This document shows, piece after piece, positions 61,318 to 64,000 of a stretch of 64,000 nucleotides of DNA (positions are counted from its first letter, which is position 1; each line of letters opens with the position of its first letter). The position numbers were made by a program, and so were the translations under genes. The DNA is taken from positions 1-64,000 of the forward strand of contig CAUYUJ010019087.1 in assembly GCA_963575745.1 (NCBI GenBank), in the 5' to 3' direction. The notes under the pieces were generated by a model. It worked only from the letters and a program-made list of their open reading frames with translations, searched no databases and was not told where the DNA came from. This stretch comes from Prorocentrum cordatum. Lineage: Eukaryota; Sar; Dinophyceae; Prorocentrales; Prorocentraceae.

Positions 61318-62070
61318 CACTTTACCCGAACGCTCAGTGTTCTCACCAGTGCCAGGGTTTTCATGCGACGCCAGCCAATACCCCCACTTTGTGGGGGGGC
61401 AGTGCAAGCTCTACCAAATATCCACACGACTCTTCGCCACCACCCACACCCAGCTTCCCGCCCTATGACGTTCGGACACTTCACTTCGTGGCCTGCGGAC
61501 GACCGTGGCTACTACACTGGCGTGGAGTACACACCCACAGAAGTTGTTAAGCCGCGTTCGAACGAATGTGTCCCGCATGGTATTATTTGACAGGGATGAT
61601 GGCCCTGGCAGGTGCGCAACCGTTGTCGCAGAAGTTCGAAAAAGTTGCTCGCAAAAGCCCGTTTGACAGAAATGTTTAAAAAGTGTTGGGTTTCCTACGA
61701 ATCCGCAAGAGCGCGCGGGATGAGATTTTGACAATTTTTTGTTGAAAAACCATTGGTTTTTTGATGTTTTTATGTTAAAATCGCTGCGAACACTAAGGTT
61801 TTGGAAGGATTTCGTCTTGCGCGCGCGAATGTCCACTTTACCTTATTTTTTGCAAGGGATTCTTGAAATTTGATTATATTAGAACAAGAAATGTCATTTT
61901 CTATTGTTTTTTGCAAGGGAAAGCGGATTACAACAAAACAACCGGATCCTGTACACACCCTCTTTTCTGAGGCTTCCTCACGAAAATGATGAAAATGTAG
62001 CTGCGGCCTAGGCGGCGCAGGGGGGGCGCGCACCAGGGGGCCCAACAATAATTATTCTTTAGAATAAATA
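61316..62070. other. No gene recognised; AT-rich
   Basis: The most AT-rich stretch of the window (about 61600-61930), with several poly-T runs such as CATTGGTTTTTTGATG and a repeated TTTTGCAAGGGA word at 61846 and 61908. No domain-bearing frame. May be a decayed insertion. Confidence 0.45.
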
Positions 62071-62780
62071 ATGTTCAACAACAACAACAACACCAACAAC
62101 AACAACAACACCAACAACAACACCAACAACAACAACAACAACAATAACAACAGCAACACCACCAACAGCAACGACAACGACAACGTCAACGTCAACAACA
62201 ACAACAACAAAAGCATCAACAACAACAACAACGACACGAATGCCAATAACAACAGCAGCAGCGACACCAACGAAACCGACATCGACAACGACACTACGAC
62301 GACGACAACGAAAACGACAACGACAACACCAACAACAACACCAACAGCAGCAGCAGCAGCAACGACAACAACACCAACAACAGCATCAGCAGCAGGGACT
62401 GCAAAAAAACAACACCAACAGCAAACACACCACGAACAACACGAACGACACTAGCAACGATAACACAACGCTAGCAGCAAGCACAACAAACAAACAATAC
62501 TAACGACAATGACAACAACAACCATAACAACAACTTTCACAACAACAATGACAATACAAATACCAAGAACACCAGCAACGACTACATCGACATCAGTAAC
62601 AACATTAACAACATCAGCAACAACAACATCAACATAAACAACACGAGCAACAACAACAGCAACACCAATAACAACAGCAACACCACCAACAACAACAACA
62701 CCACCAATAATAACAACAACGACATCAGCAGCAACAACAACAACAACACCACCAGCAACAACAAACACAACAAAAACAAC
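62071..62780 (+). repeat. Long degenerate (AAC)n/(ACC)n/(AGC)n array
   Basis: About 700 bases of ACA/AAC/ACC/AGC/GAC trinucleotides. Plus-strand frames are Asn/Thr runs and minus-strand frames Val/Leu runs; both are artefacts. Confidence 0.97.
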
Positions 62781-62784
62781 GCGC

Positions 62785-63740
62785 GCTCGCGCGCGCGCAC
62801 GGGCGAGCAACCACCAAGTCGGAGGTACGTTGTCTCCACGCCCAGGTGGCGAGAGCCGTGCACCCCCTTGGCCACGAGCCACTGCATGACCTGTCGGGCT
62901 GGCGCTCGCGGCACCCTCTTGCGGTTGGCACCTTCTGACTGGTGTCACAACATCTGCATGACTCAGCAAAGGGGGGAACGGGTCCTGAGGGAAACGGGTC
63001 CTGGACCTTCGGGCCTTTCCCCAGGACGAGATCTTCATCCTGAGTGGTGACAGGTCCTGGGGCCCGTGGAGGGCCCCGAGAGCCCGAAACTGGCGAAAAA
63101 CCTCAGGACATGTTTCCTCCTGGCGAATGACGACCGCGTTGGGAACCCTGCGCCTGCCCGTACTATGCGCCCTCCTCGGAGGCGTGCGTCCGACCCGAAC
63201 AAGGCGTTCGTACTCGTGCTCGTGGACGCGGCTATGTTAAAAGGGCCCAGGGACACGGCTATGTTAAAAGGGCCCAGGGACACACATCCCAGGACTTCCA
63301 ATCATTCTTCCCTATCTCCTCGACGTTCGTCTTCCCCCCACTTCCCATATATTACCCTATACCTTTCTTGGGGATCGACGATTATTTGTGCCTGTGTCTG
63401 TTCCCTGATAGCTCTCTGACAGCTAGGAGGATCTCAGATCAGAAGCCGGCCACACTGGGTGGCCCGGCAGCTCTCTCTGGCGCCGGTCAAGCACCCCCGC
63501 AGCGAGCTGCCTGAACTTGCAACTTGTCCCGGAGAGCATTCTCCGACGCGTTCCCCATACGCGTGCCTGAAGCCTCTCCGCAGCTCCTCCGCAGATCCTT
63601 GGGAGCTCCTGCGAAGCTCCCTTTCTCGGGCTTGCAAGCTCCCCAGGCGCACCCTTTCCGGCGTCCTCGCAAACGTTTCCCATAGGCGTGTCACGCGCTT
63701 TGGACTTCATCGTTGTCTGGGTTTTGGACGCCACAAATCT
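62785..63740. other. No gene; perfect 27-bp tandem duplication
   Basis: (GCGC)n-like run at 62781-62803, then GC-rich sequence without a recognised frame. At 63229-63282 a unit containing GGCTATGTTAAAAGGGCCCA occurs twice in direct tandem without mismatch. Confidence 0.5.
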
Positions 63741-63946
63741 TAAGTCGGGCATGTCCCCCTACATGCCCTAGAGGCGGATTTTGAAGCATTTTCTGTTGTA
63801 GAGAAGAATGTGTGTATATATATATATATACACAAACAAACAAGTCGAACAATTATCAAATATAAAAGGAAATCTACGAATCGTCACCAGACTATGTTTT
63901 GACTATGTTTGAATACTCCCCTCTGTAGAGGGACAGTCCCGACTTA
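63741..63946. mobile_element. MITE-like element, copy 2 (206 bp)
   Basis: Left end TAAGTCGGGCATGTCCCCCT followed by ACA; right end, read on the other strand, TAAGTCGGGACTGTCCCTCT followed by ACA. Internal blocks AGGCGGATTT and ACTATGTTTG match copy 1 at 13154-13325. The middle holds a (TA)n palindrome (TGTGTATATATATATATA then TACACA). No coding capacity. Confidence 0.65.
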
Positions 63947-64000
63947 GCACAAGTGTTTCCCTCCCTGCTGCGTGCGGCATCGGCCCCCTCCTTCCCCCCT

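Noticed and set aside
62071-63038. Asn/Thr-rich and Val/Leu-rich frames at the AAC array
   Set aside because: Trinucleotide-repeat artefacts without flanking coding sequence.
1-64000. tRNA, rRNA or snRNA genes
   Set aside because: No cloverleaf, 5S or snRNA core sequence was noticed on either strand, but this was by eye only; tRNAscan-SE and Infernal would decide.

Overview
The window looks like nuclear DNA of a dinoflagellate (best guess; another microalga with a large genome cannot be excluded). The reasons are a GC-rich sequence made mostly of dispersed repeats and purine/pyrimidine microsatellites; exons with coding character separated by introns, one of which has the dinoflagellate-style AGG at both borders; two decayed LINE retrotransposons of the kind that ends in zinc fingers and an RNase H; and a divergent C5-cytosine DNA methyltransferase. 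There is nothing prokaryotic: no operons, rRNA, tRNA or CRISPR were seen. Many long open frames are non-coding, because tandem repeats and GGA tracts stay open by chance.

Layout. 0.8-4.2 kb and 7.4-9.0 kb: frame-broken minus-strand gene remnants, separated by a 1.9 kb satellite (79-bp and ~90-bp units) and followed by a minus-strand endonuclease remnant of a LINE (9.4-10.3 kb). 10.4-18.4 kb: no convincing gene, but repeat families, a large foldback hairpin, a MITE-like element and pyrimidine microsatellites. 18.5-23.9 kb: a nearly complete plus-strand LINE whose endonuclease-RT-RNase H frame is broken by a single stop codon. 26.1-31.0 kb: a second, more decayed plus-strand LINE with a possible extra ORF and a two-copy structured-RNA repeat. 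31.3-34.1 kb: hairpin and GC-rich tandem repeats. 34.1-37.6 kb: no convincing gene. 37.6-45.0 kb (minus strand): a multi-exon zinc-binding protein gene and the methyltransferase gene. 46.5-48.5 kb: a ~2 kb satellite of the decamer GGGGCTAGCT. 49.5-58.0 kb (minus strand): exons that appear to form one large gene of unknown function. 58-64 kb: repeats, (AAC)n tracts, a second copy of the foldback hairpin and a second MITE-like copy.

How it fits together. All host-like genes lie on the minus strand in a head-to-tail array, whereas both long LINEs are on the plus strand. At least nine dispersed repeat families occur here two or more times, and one (copies at 41.7 and 54.2 kb) lies 5' of one coding block and inside an intron of another. 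The least expected signals are two tandem RNA-like repeats whose stems show compensatory base changes (30.86-31.0 kb and 31.7-32.15 kb), two MITE-like elements with shared inverted ends, and two related foldback hairpins 48 kb apart.

Limits: exon borders are mostly inferred by eye, and family assignments come from motif recognition without database search.
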